NCBI RefSeq assembly: GCF_020520425.1
Contig: NC_079487.1
Location: forward strand, 109,216,141 to 109,280,140
Source: Spinacia oleracea
Lineage: Eukaryota; Streptophyta; Magnoliopsida; Caryophyllales; Amaranthaceae
Reading direction: 5' to 3'
Length of the DNA stretch: 64,000 nucleotides
Of this stretch, positions 54,310 through 64,000 are shown piece by piece. Position numbers and translations under genes: made by a program. A model generated the notes under the pieces. That model had not been told where the DNA came from. It did not search any database and saw only the letters and a list, made by a program, of their open reading frames with translations. The stretch's first letter is position 1. Every line of letters begins with the position of its first letter.

Positions 54310-56190
54310 TTTTTAAGAAAAGCTTACAATTCATTTAATCAGAAAAAAGATGCCTTATCTCATGAAAATCCTTCAATCTTTACATCAGTCATGAAAAGAA
54401 CAATGATGTACAATATAATTTCACAATTGTATGGAGAAATAATAACATTTCGAGTAAATTGGAGAAAGAACTTTAGTTTTTTTTTTTTTGATATATAGCA
54501 AGAACTTTAGTTAAAGGAGTATAAAGTAGCTAATAATTCATATAGCAAAATGTGAAATAGTACCATGTATGTTGTCACAATCTAAATGTTTTTCATAAAA
54601 CTCCAACTAACAATGGGACCAACATTGAGTAACTACGCTAACAATTTTCACATCAATAATAGATAGAGGTAGGTAAAATAGACACACATAAATGTAAAGT
54701 TCTTAAATACACACAATTAAATGGTGATAGCACCTAATATTATTTCTAACTAACAATTCGTCGTTATTATTAATAAGGTCTTGACCTATTTATTAAGATT
54801 GATCGCATATGTATTGTAGGTATCAGGTTCGAATTTACCCTCACCCCTTTATAATTTACATTGTCTTTATAACCGGAAAAAAATTGTGTCTTTACTTCTC
54901 CCACAACGATGTACTCCGTATATCATTTCTTACTACTCAGCATAATCATTGTTCATTATAATTGTAACACTTCACTATCACATTTTTCATGCAATACACC
55001 CCGATTTTATTTTCAAACAAAACTTACCAAAATCCACAAATTCAAGTGGCTCATGTATTCGATCTAAGAAAAGGAGGTCTATCAATTCTGCAATATTCTA
55101 TATTATCCCTCTATGAAATAAATAAATAAAAATACTTCATAAAAGTTATATAAAGGGAAAAGGAATATTATATTAAATAGAGGTAGGTAGGCCAGACACA
55201 TAAAGCTAAATAATAACAACTTTATCAAATAATATTAAAATTCACTTAATTAACAACTAATTATTACGACGACATAAAGTGCAATTTATGATGGAATGAA
55301 GAAGCGATGGTGAAACTTCTAGTACGTAGATCCCTACTCTCATGGTTCTCCATTCCCATTATAATCACATTATCAATAAGTGTAATCTCTTATTGTTTGA
55401 CATGATTAATTGGTAGGTTATTATGGGTATAAGTCTTTTTTTAGATAATAGGATTGTGTTGATAGTTGGTGAGTTGCTTTTTTTTTTACATAGAATAAAT
55501 TTCCATAAATTAATATTATTTACATGCATAATACAATTTAAACAAGCTAAAACACTAAGGTCTTTACGGACCATAACACAAACTAAATACATAATGCTAG
55601 AAAATAACAGGGTATGTATGTAGTACGATCGATCTCCTCGTTTATTGAAGTCACAATTCTTACACCACCTGTGTGTTTATGTCTGTGATTCCCTTATAAG
55701 TTCTTAGGATGACTTGCGATACTTGAAAGACAAGGAAAGAAACAGAAGAGTAAAAATGTCACGGTAGTTGGAGAAATATTGTGAATTGAACACACGAATA
55801 TTGAGAGAGAAAAAAATGTCAGACAATTCTTTTTGTAATATCAATAACTTATTTTCTTCTCCATAACAAGGATAGACAATTCGTATTAGATTGAGATAGG
55901 TGAGCCAAACATACACAGAAAATCATAGAAAGTCTTTCATCAAAATCAAATATTAATTCATTCAATTAACAATTAGTTTCGAATTATCCCATCAAATTAG
56001 TTTCGAATTATCCCATCCTAGGAAAAATAAACGGTATCCACGGTATAACATTCCAACATCATGCTTAGTACGAAATACCTGAAACGACAATACTTCGCAT
56101 CATATAAATCTGGCGTTTACATCCGATATTATCGAATGTTCGTAAACTATTACACTTTATCGCTCGTCTTTTAGATAACACTACATCATC
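54310..56190. other. AT-rich intergenic DNA with dispersed repeats
   Basis: Contains three more diverged copies of the AGAGGTAGGT...CAGACACATAAA motif (about 54664, 55175, 55893) and a 25-base tandem duplication near 55972-56021. No gene seen. Confidence 0.5.
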
Positions 56191-56198
56191 GCCCATTT

Positions 56199-56209
56199 CC
56201 TATATATAT
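56199..56209 (+). promoter_or_regulatory. Probable TATA box of the CLASSY-like gene
   Basis: CTATATATATT precedes a CT-rich stretch with CTTCTTCAATC, a plausible transcription start near 56230-56240. Confidence 0.45.
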
Positions 56210-56229
56210 TTTTCTCCCCAAACAAAACT

Positions 56230-59200
56230 CTTCTTCAATCTAGCTTCATGCATCTTTACTTAGACAATCAAAATCATTCCGATTCCACCCTTCCAACAAA
56301 CCCTAAAGACAAGAAAATAAAACACAAAAAGAGAGAATATTTTACAAATTTTACAAATTTTCAACTTCCAATACCACAATTTTCTACATTATCCTCGTCC
56401 CCAAAAACCAAAACATTAAGATTTCCCAAAACTCAAGAAAAAAAAAGTAAAAGAAGAGGGGAAAAGAGAAAATAACAAGAAGGGACAGTGAGGTCCTTTT
56501 ACCGCGGGATTCCCAACGACTTTTTCATAATATCAGTGCGTTTTTTAGCCATTGGAAAAACCAACTTTTTTTCCTCTTCCCGTATTTTCATGCATAAACT
56601 TTACAGAATCTCAATCCCAAATTCCGTGCCTCCCTTTGATTTCTCCGCTTTTTTTCATTTACTTTCTACTAAAATCACTACTTCTTGTGGAAAAAAGTAA
56701 GAAAATTAAACTCCCTTTGATCAATCGTCATTTCTGCTCTGAAAATCAGTGGGTTTGTACTAAATTCATGATACCCAGGTAATTAAATTTAGTGTATTTG
56801 TAATTTTTTGTTCTTTTTTGTTTAATTTGATGATGATTGTAAGTGGGTTTAGTAGCTTTTGTTGGATCTGTGCGGCGGCGTTGAGGTGGGTTATAGACTT
56901 ATGGTGGTTGTGTAATGCAGCAGGGCTGGGGCGGTGGTGAGTGAGGCGAGGAGAGAGATAGAGACGGTGGTTGTTGTGTTTTGGAGGACAAAAGAAATGG
57001 TGGTGATTAAGTTGATATTAATGATTGATTTATTTATTAGAGTGATTTTGATATACTAATGGTGGATAGAGGAATGCTCTGTTTTCTCTGTCCTCTTCTC
57101 GACAACCTAGCCTCTACCACCACCGCCTCGCACCACCGCTACCACCACCCACCAACTATCCACTACAGCCTTCTAATCACCACTCCCCCGCCCGTGCTTG
57201 ATGGCAGTAACTCAAATTGAATTTCTTCGACTGACCGGTGGAGAAGCTTTCTTCCTAATTTGTTTAATTAATTTGCTTTTGGGTATTTTTAAGTACTAAT
57301 TTGGTGGTTTTTTTTTTTTTTTTTTTTAACAAATTAAAGTAAAATTTGGATTCTGGATATTTCCATTTGTGTGTGATTTATTACCTTTTAATCTTTGGTA
57401 TTAACTAGCTTTTTCAAGTAATGATCTTTTTGTGCTCCCCTTTTTGGTTTTATATGCTCTATTTTGCTAATTTTTATTCACACCAACAAAAATTGAGCCT
57501 TTTCTCTTTCTTTTGTTCTCTCTTTCTGAGTTTGATCGATCCCATAAGGATTGTTATTCATCCTAACGGCCGATTCAGGTTGTCCGTCTGTTTTTCTTTT
57601 CCGTTTCAGGTTGTCTATATTTTAATAAAAAAAATGAAAACATTCTCAAAAGCTAGATTTTGGTTAGTAGATTTTGTTTTATTTCATGATTTTTTAATGT
57701 GGGATTGAGTTATTTTATTCATATAATGGAGAAATATTATTGTTAATATGATAATTATTGTTGTCTGTTGATGATTTTGGTAGGTGAAGTGTGGACTTAA
57801 GAGTGAAGGAGCTTCTCTGCTGTGCTGACATTGCCTTGTGGTCCTCGTGTAAGAACTGTTAAATCTTTCATTTCTGTTTCATGGAGTACTTATTAATAAA
57901 TTCTCAAACTTTTTTTAAAAATTTAATTTTTGTATTTGAGGGTGGGTCAATTAACCCAATTGATGCCATCGTTGTTTCTTTCGGTACAAATAAGTCACAA
58001 GGGCCGCATAAATTACAGATGAGTAAAAAGGTTACAAATGAGTAAAGAGGATTTGAATGTGTGACCTATCGTACGTAGAGTCGTAGACCTTATTGTTATT
58101 AGATTTATGAATGTTGAAATCCACACACTAATTATTTTCAAAGAAGTTTTGTGCATGAGGTAAAAAAGTAAATCAATATTCAATAGATGTGGGGTTTGTA
58201 CGAGAGCTAGCCACAAAGGACAATCAAGCACTGATGTAGATTAGATTCGACCCCATGTTTTTCCGGTTTTGGACACCATTATTGCTTTTGTGACTTCTAT
58301 GCAGCACATCTTATCACTGTCAGGTTTCTAGTGATGGTTAATTGAAACTTAATCTTATCACTGTCAGGTTTCTAGTGATGATTTAGACTCCGTTTGGTTT
58401 GGTGTAAAATATTTTCAGTGCAAAATGATTTTCCATAAAATATTTTTCATGGGAAAACACAATTCCAAACTAATTTTCCTTTGTTTGGTTCATTAAAAGA
58501 AAATAGGGGAAGATGGTGAAAATTGAGGGGAAGAAGGGAGAGGGAGGTGAGGGGGAAAGGTGGAAAAGTGGTTTCCCCCCTTTCAAATGGAAAAGTTTTT
58601 TCCACCTTTGAGTGAGTTATAGAAAATTATTTTCCATCTCTTGCCAAAACAAACAACGTAAAATGATCGGAAAAGGGAAAATCGTTTTCCATGAAAACGT
58701 TTTACACCTACCAAACGGAGCCTTATTGAAACTTATGTTTACGGATTAAAACTGATTTGACCTAATCCCGTATTATTTTGTTATGTTGAAGTGAAAAGAG
58801 CTTGGATGGAAGACAAATCATGATAGGCTCACACTGTAACTACTCCGTATAACCGTATAACCTTTTGCGCGAGAGGGGTGCCTTTTTTTAATTTTTTATT
58901 TTAAGGGTGACCTCTTTACTTGTTTTAGGGATAGCTTTTAATCTCTCACAAGTAATTACTAATTAGTGTGAGATGGCTGTAAGTGGAAATGGACACATAA
59001 TTGTTAATGTATTAAGAAAAACATCTTTAATTCTTCCTAGTTCTTTAAATTAGATCCTTCCGAGAAGTGGTATAGTACTTTTATTGGGGTTAACAGCCGA
59101 AAGTGTGATTACTACTTTGCTTCAATTTTCTCTTCTCTGTTGCCCCCCTACACACTAACTATTTTACTCAAACAATAGTGGGAAAAAAAGGATTACCTAA

Positions 59201-59361
59201 AGCAAACTTTACCAAGAGTTTATTCATGATTTCATTGCCCGTAGTTTAATGATAACTCCTTTCAGCTAATTGTTGCTAACATTTGTGTGCTCCGTGACAG
59301 GAGAAATGCTTCTAACATAAGTTTTTGAACACCTGCAGTTTAAGCATATCAAGGGCACACA
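56230..59361 (+). other. Predicted 5' leader of the CLASSY-like gene with two introns
   Basis: Splice signals suggest leader exons of about 56230-56778 (donor CCAG|GTAATT), 57784-57848 and 59301-59361. A five-codon upstream ORF (ATG at 59306) lies in the last one. A poly(T) run at 57307-57328 and a Tourist-like MITE fall in introns. This layout is inferred only from splice motifs. Confidence 0.4.
58386..58722. mobile_element. Tourist-like MITE in a leader intron of the CLASSY-like gene
   Basis: Ends GACTCCGTTTGGTTTGGTGT and (complement) GGCTCCGTTTGGTAGGTGT, with TTA flanking both sides (58383-58385, 58723-58725). Same family as 35773-36113. Confidence 0.85.
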
Positions 59362-62300
59362 ATGAGAAAAAGAAGTCTTCATCTGTCTTTACATCCTTTC
59401 GATGAACTTCGTAAGAAACAATCTCTCCTCCTTCACTTTCTAATTGTTTTTTTGTAATGAAAATGAAATTGATCTTGCTTTATAGTAACACGGATTGCAG
59501 TATTATGTTATGGATTTTGCTGTATGATATACTTTTACAAACATCTAACCATCATATGAGTACCTTATGTAGAACTATAGTGTAGTTCCATTGTTTGTTA
59601 ATGAAATGGATTAAAATTGAAGTAATGATTTTGTTATTCTTTTCTACTATGTTGCAGCCTTTGAGGTATTTTATCAAGGTCTATGGAAAAGTGTGGAGCG
59701 TTTAAGAATCATTAACGGGGCAATAAACTTTAACTTCTTGGACCATGGATATTTATTCGAGGAAAAGAGTTTCCTTTCTACCTTAAGGCTACGGCCAAGA
59801 AGAGCAACTATGACGGACTGTACCTGTGTACTAAGACCTGGTGCTGATGTTTCTGTGTTTTCAACGCCTGATAATGCGGAAGAATCATCTGAACAATCCC
59901 CTACAGTAAGTCTCCTCTCCTCTTTCTCTCCCCCCCGCCCCCAAGAAAAAGTGGATTACTATTGAATTTCTGCATTGTTCAAAGTTGAGAGCACCATGTT
60001 GATTATTTACTTCATTGAAATTCAGGACCGTTACTGCCATTTATTATTGTCTACCAAAGCGGTTGTGAATGTCATTTGCCGCTATGCTATTCTGCTTTCT
60101 TGGAAAAAGTTTTCTAGGCATTAGTTTGTTTTCATGTAATTATTTGATCATGTGAGAAAACATGTTGTGATCAACCAAGTTACTCCGTATTAAATATTTT
60201 TTAAACCTTCTATTACTTAGTACAAAATAACCGGCTTTGGTTTTTCACTTGAGAAAACTTGAAATCTTTATTCTAGAAGGGAACTCCCGAGGTCTTTGAC
60301 CTTTTGGTGTCCCCAATTGAATAGTCTATAACGCCCCTGTCTATTACAAATTACATATATTAATTATTACAATTCCCAAATAAATATTTAAGTACACATC
60401 GCGTGCATATAGGATTAGTAAACCCTTATTAGAACTTGGATCTATCAAAACTAATTAGCCGTTATCTGAACTTTTTTCAGTTGTAAATTGAACTTGAGTA
60501 CTCGTTATACCTTGTTTGAACTTATTAGGTGAAACAAAGTCTTAAACTCATTGACCACTCTTTTGAATACAGGGATGGTTTGATGCAAGAATAGCTTCCG
60601 TTGAGAGGACACCGCATGAATGTGAATGCAACTGCAAGTTTTACGTGAAATTCTACTACATCAGTGACAGTGCTGGAACAGACAGAAAAAAACTAGGCAA
60701 GGAAATTCAGACTGTTGGGATTGATCAGATATCTGTGTTTCAAGTTCTAGAGCAAAAGCCTTCGGAAAATACACATTACAGGTGGCACCTGGCGGAAGAC
60801 TGCACTTCATTGTCAAGGACTAAGTTATTTCTATCCAAGTTTGCTTCTGATATTTCTTGGCTTCTTGTGGCATCCGTTCAGAAGCAGACTTCATTCGACG
60901 TAAGAGCAATAGAAAGGAAAATAGTGTATCAAATATTGGACACAAGTTTCAGCCCTTACTCAACTTCTGTCCATCTAAGTGGTGTCAATTTCAGGACAGA
61001 TGGCGAAATCATGTTCTCAACTGTTTTCCCGTTTGTTCCGGCAGACAATCAAGTACTGCCACTTGTCCATGAGGCGGAGGAGGAGGAAGATCCACTTGCA
61101 AGATATGAGCTTACGGAGTTGAGGCGATCAAAACGTAGGAATGTTCAGCCTGAGAGATACTTGGGTGAGATTGGTCTTGAGGTGACTGATACTACATCAC
61201 TCAGAATAGGGTACAAGTTTTGGAATCAGGATGACTTGGCCATTGTGCTTGTAAATAATGAAGATGATGATATTATTACTGGTCGTCCTGTTTTAGAAGA
61301 AGATCCTGATAATCCGGATTTTGAACATGCTATTGAGATATATTCGGGAGATTCTCGTCACATTGGAGAAGAGAATCTGATTAGGAGCGAGGGAGAGAGT
61401 ATGGATGAAGACGGACTACTATTACTGCGGAAGCGGAAATATGTCAAAAGAAACAAAGGAAAGAATGTTGAAAACATTCAAGGAGAGAATCAACTTGCTA
61501 TTGTTCCTCTTCATGATGAAAGCAATCAAATGCCCCGTGAACAAAGTCATCTCCTTAATGAGATCCGACCAAATCCTCTCGATATTGATGATGATAACGT
61601 CCCCTTAAAATTCTACCAGAGAAGATTTAGAGAGCGGAGAGGAACAGCCGCAGCTGGACGCACCAAGAAGATCTCAGAATTAGATGATTTTGATAATGAA
61701 CCATCACGTGGAAGAAGGAGCATGAATAATAAACAATATGACAAGTTTAGGCATCGGGCATTTGCTTCTTCTAGAAGCGATAAGCGATCTGAGGATCCTT
61801 CGAGAAAAAAGAAACCATTGGATATTTCTGCATACAAAGACCTTATATCAACTTACATGAAGAACATACAGTTGACAATAGAGAATAAACAGCCAATTTC
61901 TACTGATGCATGGAAAAATCTTCAAGGAGCATCGTCTATGTATGAGAAGAAGGCTGCTGATGAAGCTCGACCCCCTGAGGAGGAAGAAGAAGAGGAAGAG
62001 TCCGAAACTGAGATGTTGTTTAAAGAAATGGATCTTTGTTTGGCTTCAGCTTATTTTGAAGAGGTACCAAATCTTTTATATGCTGCTAAAAAAAACCCAT
62101 TTTTGACCAAAAGTAAACTCTTATGTAATAATAAGCTTTTGCAACTTAATGGTGCAGAATTCAAAAGCTGAAGATGTTGATGAATCAACAGAGAAGTTCT
62201 TCAAAAATGATGGCTCTTGTCAGCATGTGTACACCATAGATGATGAGATCGGGATTCTATGCCGGTTATGTGGATATGTAATCACTGAAATCAGAGATGT

Positions 62301-64000
62301 TACACCAGAATTTGTAAGTGATTTTGAGGCTAAGTATTTAAGATATCTTCTTCAACTATAACATTTTAAAGGCATTGCATACTTGCATAGCATTACTGAG
62401 AAACATTTCAGCATTTTTATTTAACTTCTTTCTTTATAATTTCCTCTTTCTGGTTCACATCAGATGCGACCATCAGGATTTACAGCAAAACATGACAGAA
62501 ATGATAAGACTGAAAAGGATGATACGGAGCACAAGTTGCTAGATGAGGCGTGTGCTGATCTTGTCTACAATCCTGCTTCCTATGAAACTCTTGTGTCTGA
62601 ATCAAACGACAATGTGTGGGGTCTAATCCCGAGTATAAAGAAGAAATTACATGATCATCAGAAAAAGGCATTTGAGTTCCTTTGGAGAAATCTTGCAGGG
62701 TCGTTGATACCTTCAGAAATGGAACCGGCAGGCAAGAAAGTGGGCGGTTGTGTAATTTCTCACGCTCCTGGTGCCGGGAAAACCTTTCTTATCATTGCAT
62801 TCCTTGTAAGTTACTTGAAGCTATTCCCGGGAAAGAGACCTTTAGTTCTTGCACCGAAAACAACGCTTTATACATGGTATAAGGAAATTATAAAGTGGGA
62901 ATTTCCTGTCCCGGTGTATCAAATACATGGCCGAAGAACGTATAGAGATAGGATTTACATGCAAAAAGTTGGAACTGCCTCATCAACTGTCGTTCCAAAC
63001 GGAGATATCATGCATGTTCTTGATTGCTTGGAGAAAATACAGAAGTGGCATGCTCACCCTAGTGTGCTTCTCATGGGTTACACCTCGTTTTTGTCCCTCA
63101 TGCGAGAAGACTCAAAGTACGCTCATCGTAGGTATATGGGTCAAATTCTTAGGGAAAGTCCCGGGATTTTAATACTTGATGAAGGGCACAACCCGAGAAG
63201 CACAAAGTCCAGGCTGAGGAAAGCTTTAATGAGAGTCGACACAGAATTCAGAATTTTGCTCTCGGGAACTTTGTTTCAGAACAACTTTGGTGAGTATTTC
63301 AACACCCTTTGCTTGGCTAGGCCGAAGTTTGTCGACGAGGTGCTTCGGGTACTCGACCCGAAGTACAAGAAGAAAATAAAGGGGCAGAATAAAACGCGAA
63401 CTTCCATTGAAAACCGAGCCAGGAAGGTATTCATGGATATCATTGCAAAGAAGATTAACTCAAATGAAACAGGAGAAAGAGCTGATGGACTAAACATGTT
63501 GAAGAACATGACGAATAAGTTTATCGATGTATATGAAGGTGGGGGCTCAGAAAACTTGCCGGGTCTTCAGCATTATACCCTAATGATGAAGCCAACTCCT
63601 TTGCAGCATGAAATCCTAGTGAAACTTCACAAGTTCATGAATGTGGCTCGAGGTTTTCCTTTAGAGCTCGAGCTCATGATCACCCTTGGATCAATCCATC
63701 CATGGTTGATTAAATCTGCTGTTTGCGCAGGAAAGTTCTTAAGCTCGGAGGAGCTACAAAGTCTAGACCAGTTTAGGCTAGACCCTACAAAAGGGTCGAA
63801 GGTGAAATTCGTCCTTGGACTTGTTCAAAGGTCTATAATAAGGAGAGAAAAAGTTTTGATCTTTTGCCATAACATCGCACCTATCAACCTTTTCCTTGAA
63901 CTTTTCGAGAGGATATATGGTTGGAGAAAAGGTAACGAGGTTCTCGTACTTCAAGGAGACCTCGAGCTCTTTGAGAGAGGAAGAGTAATGGACAAATTCG
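59362..64000 (+). CDS. CLSY1-like: SNF2-domain protein CLASSY 1/2-like (RNA-directed DNA methylation), 3' end outside window
   Basis: Five exons with GT-AG junctions in phase: 59362-59410, 59658-59905, 60573-62063, 62158-62313, and 62464 to beyond the edge; about 1,160 residues are visible. The N-terminus (HLSLHPFDEL, PFEVFYQGLWKSVERLRI, DCTCVLRPGADV, WFDARIASVERTPHECECNC) follows the CLSY1/2 pattern. A long acidic and basic linker comes next, then CRLCGYVITEIRD. The helicase core has the Walker A-like HAPGAGKTF (about 62764), LAPKTTLYTWYKE, ILDEGHNPRS (DEGH box, about 63178) and LLSGTLFQNNF. The right end stops at LELFERGRVMDKF, so helicase motifs V-VI are cut off. CLSY proteins recruit Pol IV with SHH1 to make 24-nt siRNAs in the nucleus. 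The start is the first ATG in frame with the conserved N-terminal block. Confidence 0.92.

Overview
The window is a piece of a plant nuclear genome. It has spliced genes with GT-AG introns, plant Ty1/copia and Ty3/gypsy retrotransposons, plant L1 LINEs, many Stowaway- and Tourist-like MITEs, Helitron ends, and plant-specific gene families (DREB2-type AP2 factor, class I small heat-shock protein, CLASSY-type SNF2 protein). A Tat-lineage retrotransposon resembling the Retand type described from Silene, and a tandem knottin peptide gene, would fit a Caryophyllales species such as an Amaranthaceae/Chenopodiaceae; this taxonomic guess is inference. I see no tRNA, rRNA or CRISPR array.

Layout. 1-5.8 kb: a secreted two-knot cysteine-rich peptide gene (1609-1947) and the relic of a second copy 3.4 kb downstream, among MITEs. 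5.8-18.0 kb: one insertion stack. A 5'-truncated LINE (16-bp target duplication) was hit by a Ty1/copia element with an intact 1527-codon polyprotein and identical LTRs. The copia 5' LTR was then split by a 3,352-bp non-autonomous Helitron. 18.3-30.1 kb: an 11.8-kb Tat-type Ty3/gypsy element with identical 506-bp LTRs. It has a Gag-Pol broken by one extra base in an A run, an array of six 80-bp hairpin repeats, and a three-exon gene on the opposite strand. 30-36.8 kb: MITEs, a palindromic-TIR element, a DREB2-type transcription factor gene with heat-shock and ABA-type promoter motifs and a candidate frame-breaking cassette exon, and a class I small heat-shock protein copy with one in-frame stop. 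37-39.4 kb: nested MITEs. 39.4-51.5 kb: a Helitron 3' terminus with mitochondrial-type malate dehydrogenase exon fragments further in, the region interrupted by a full-length LINE (43519-50452). 51.5-56.2 kb: AT-rich intergenic DNA with a CACTA MITE and dispersed repeats. 56.2-64.0 kb: a CLASSY1/2-like gene of the RNA-directed DNA methylation pathway, running off the right edge.

The host genes on this reading are the knottin, DREB2, the sHSP relic and CLASSY. DREB2 and class I sHSPs belong to the same heat/drought response (Hsf - DREB2A - Hsf - sHSP), and heat-shock-element-like motifs lie upstream of both here. CLASSY proteins guide Pol IV siRNA production that silences transposons; it sits beside DNA that carries at least three very young insertions.
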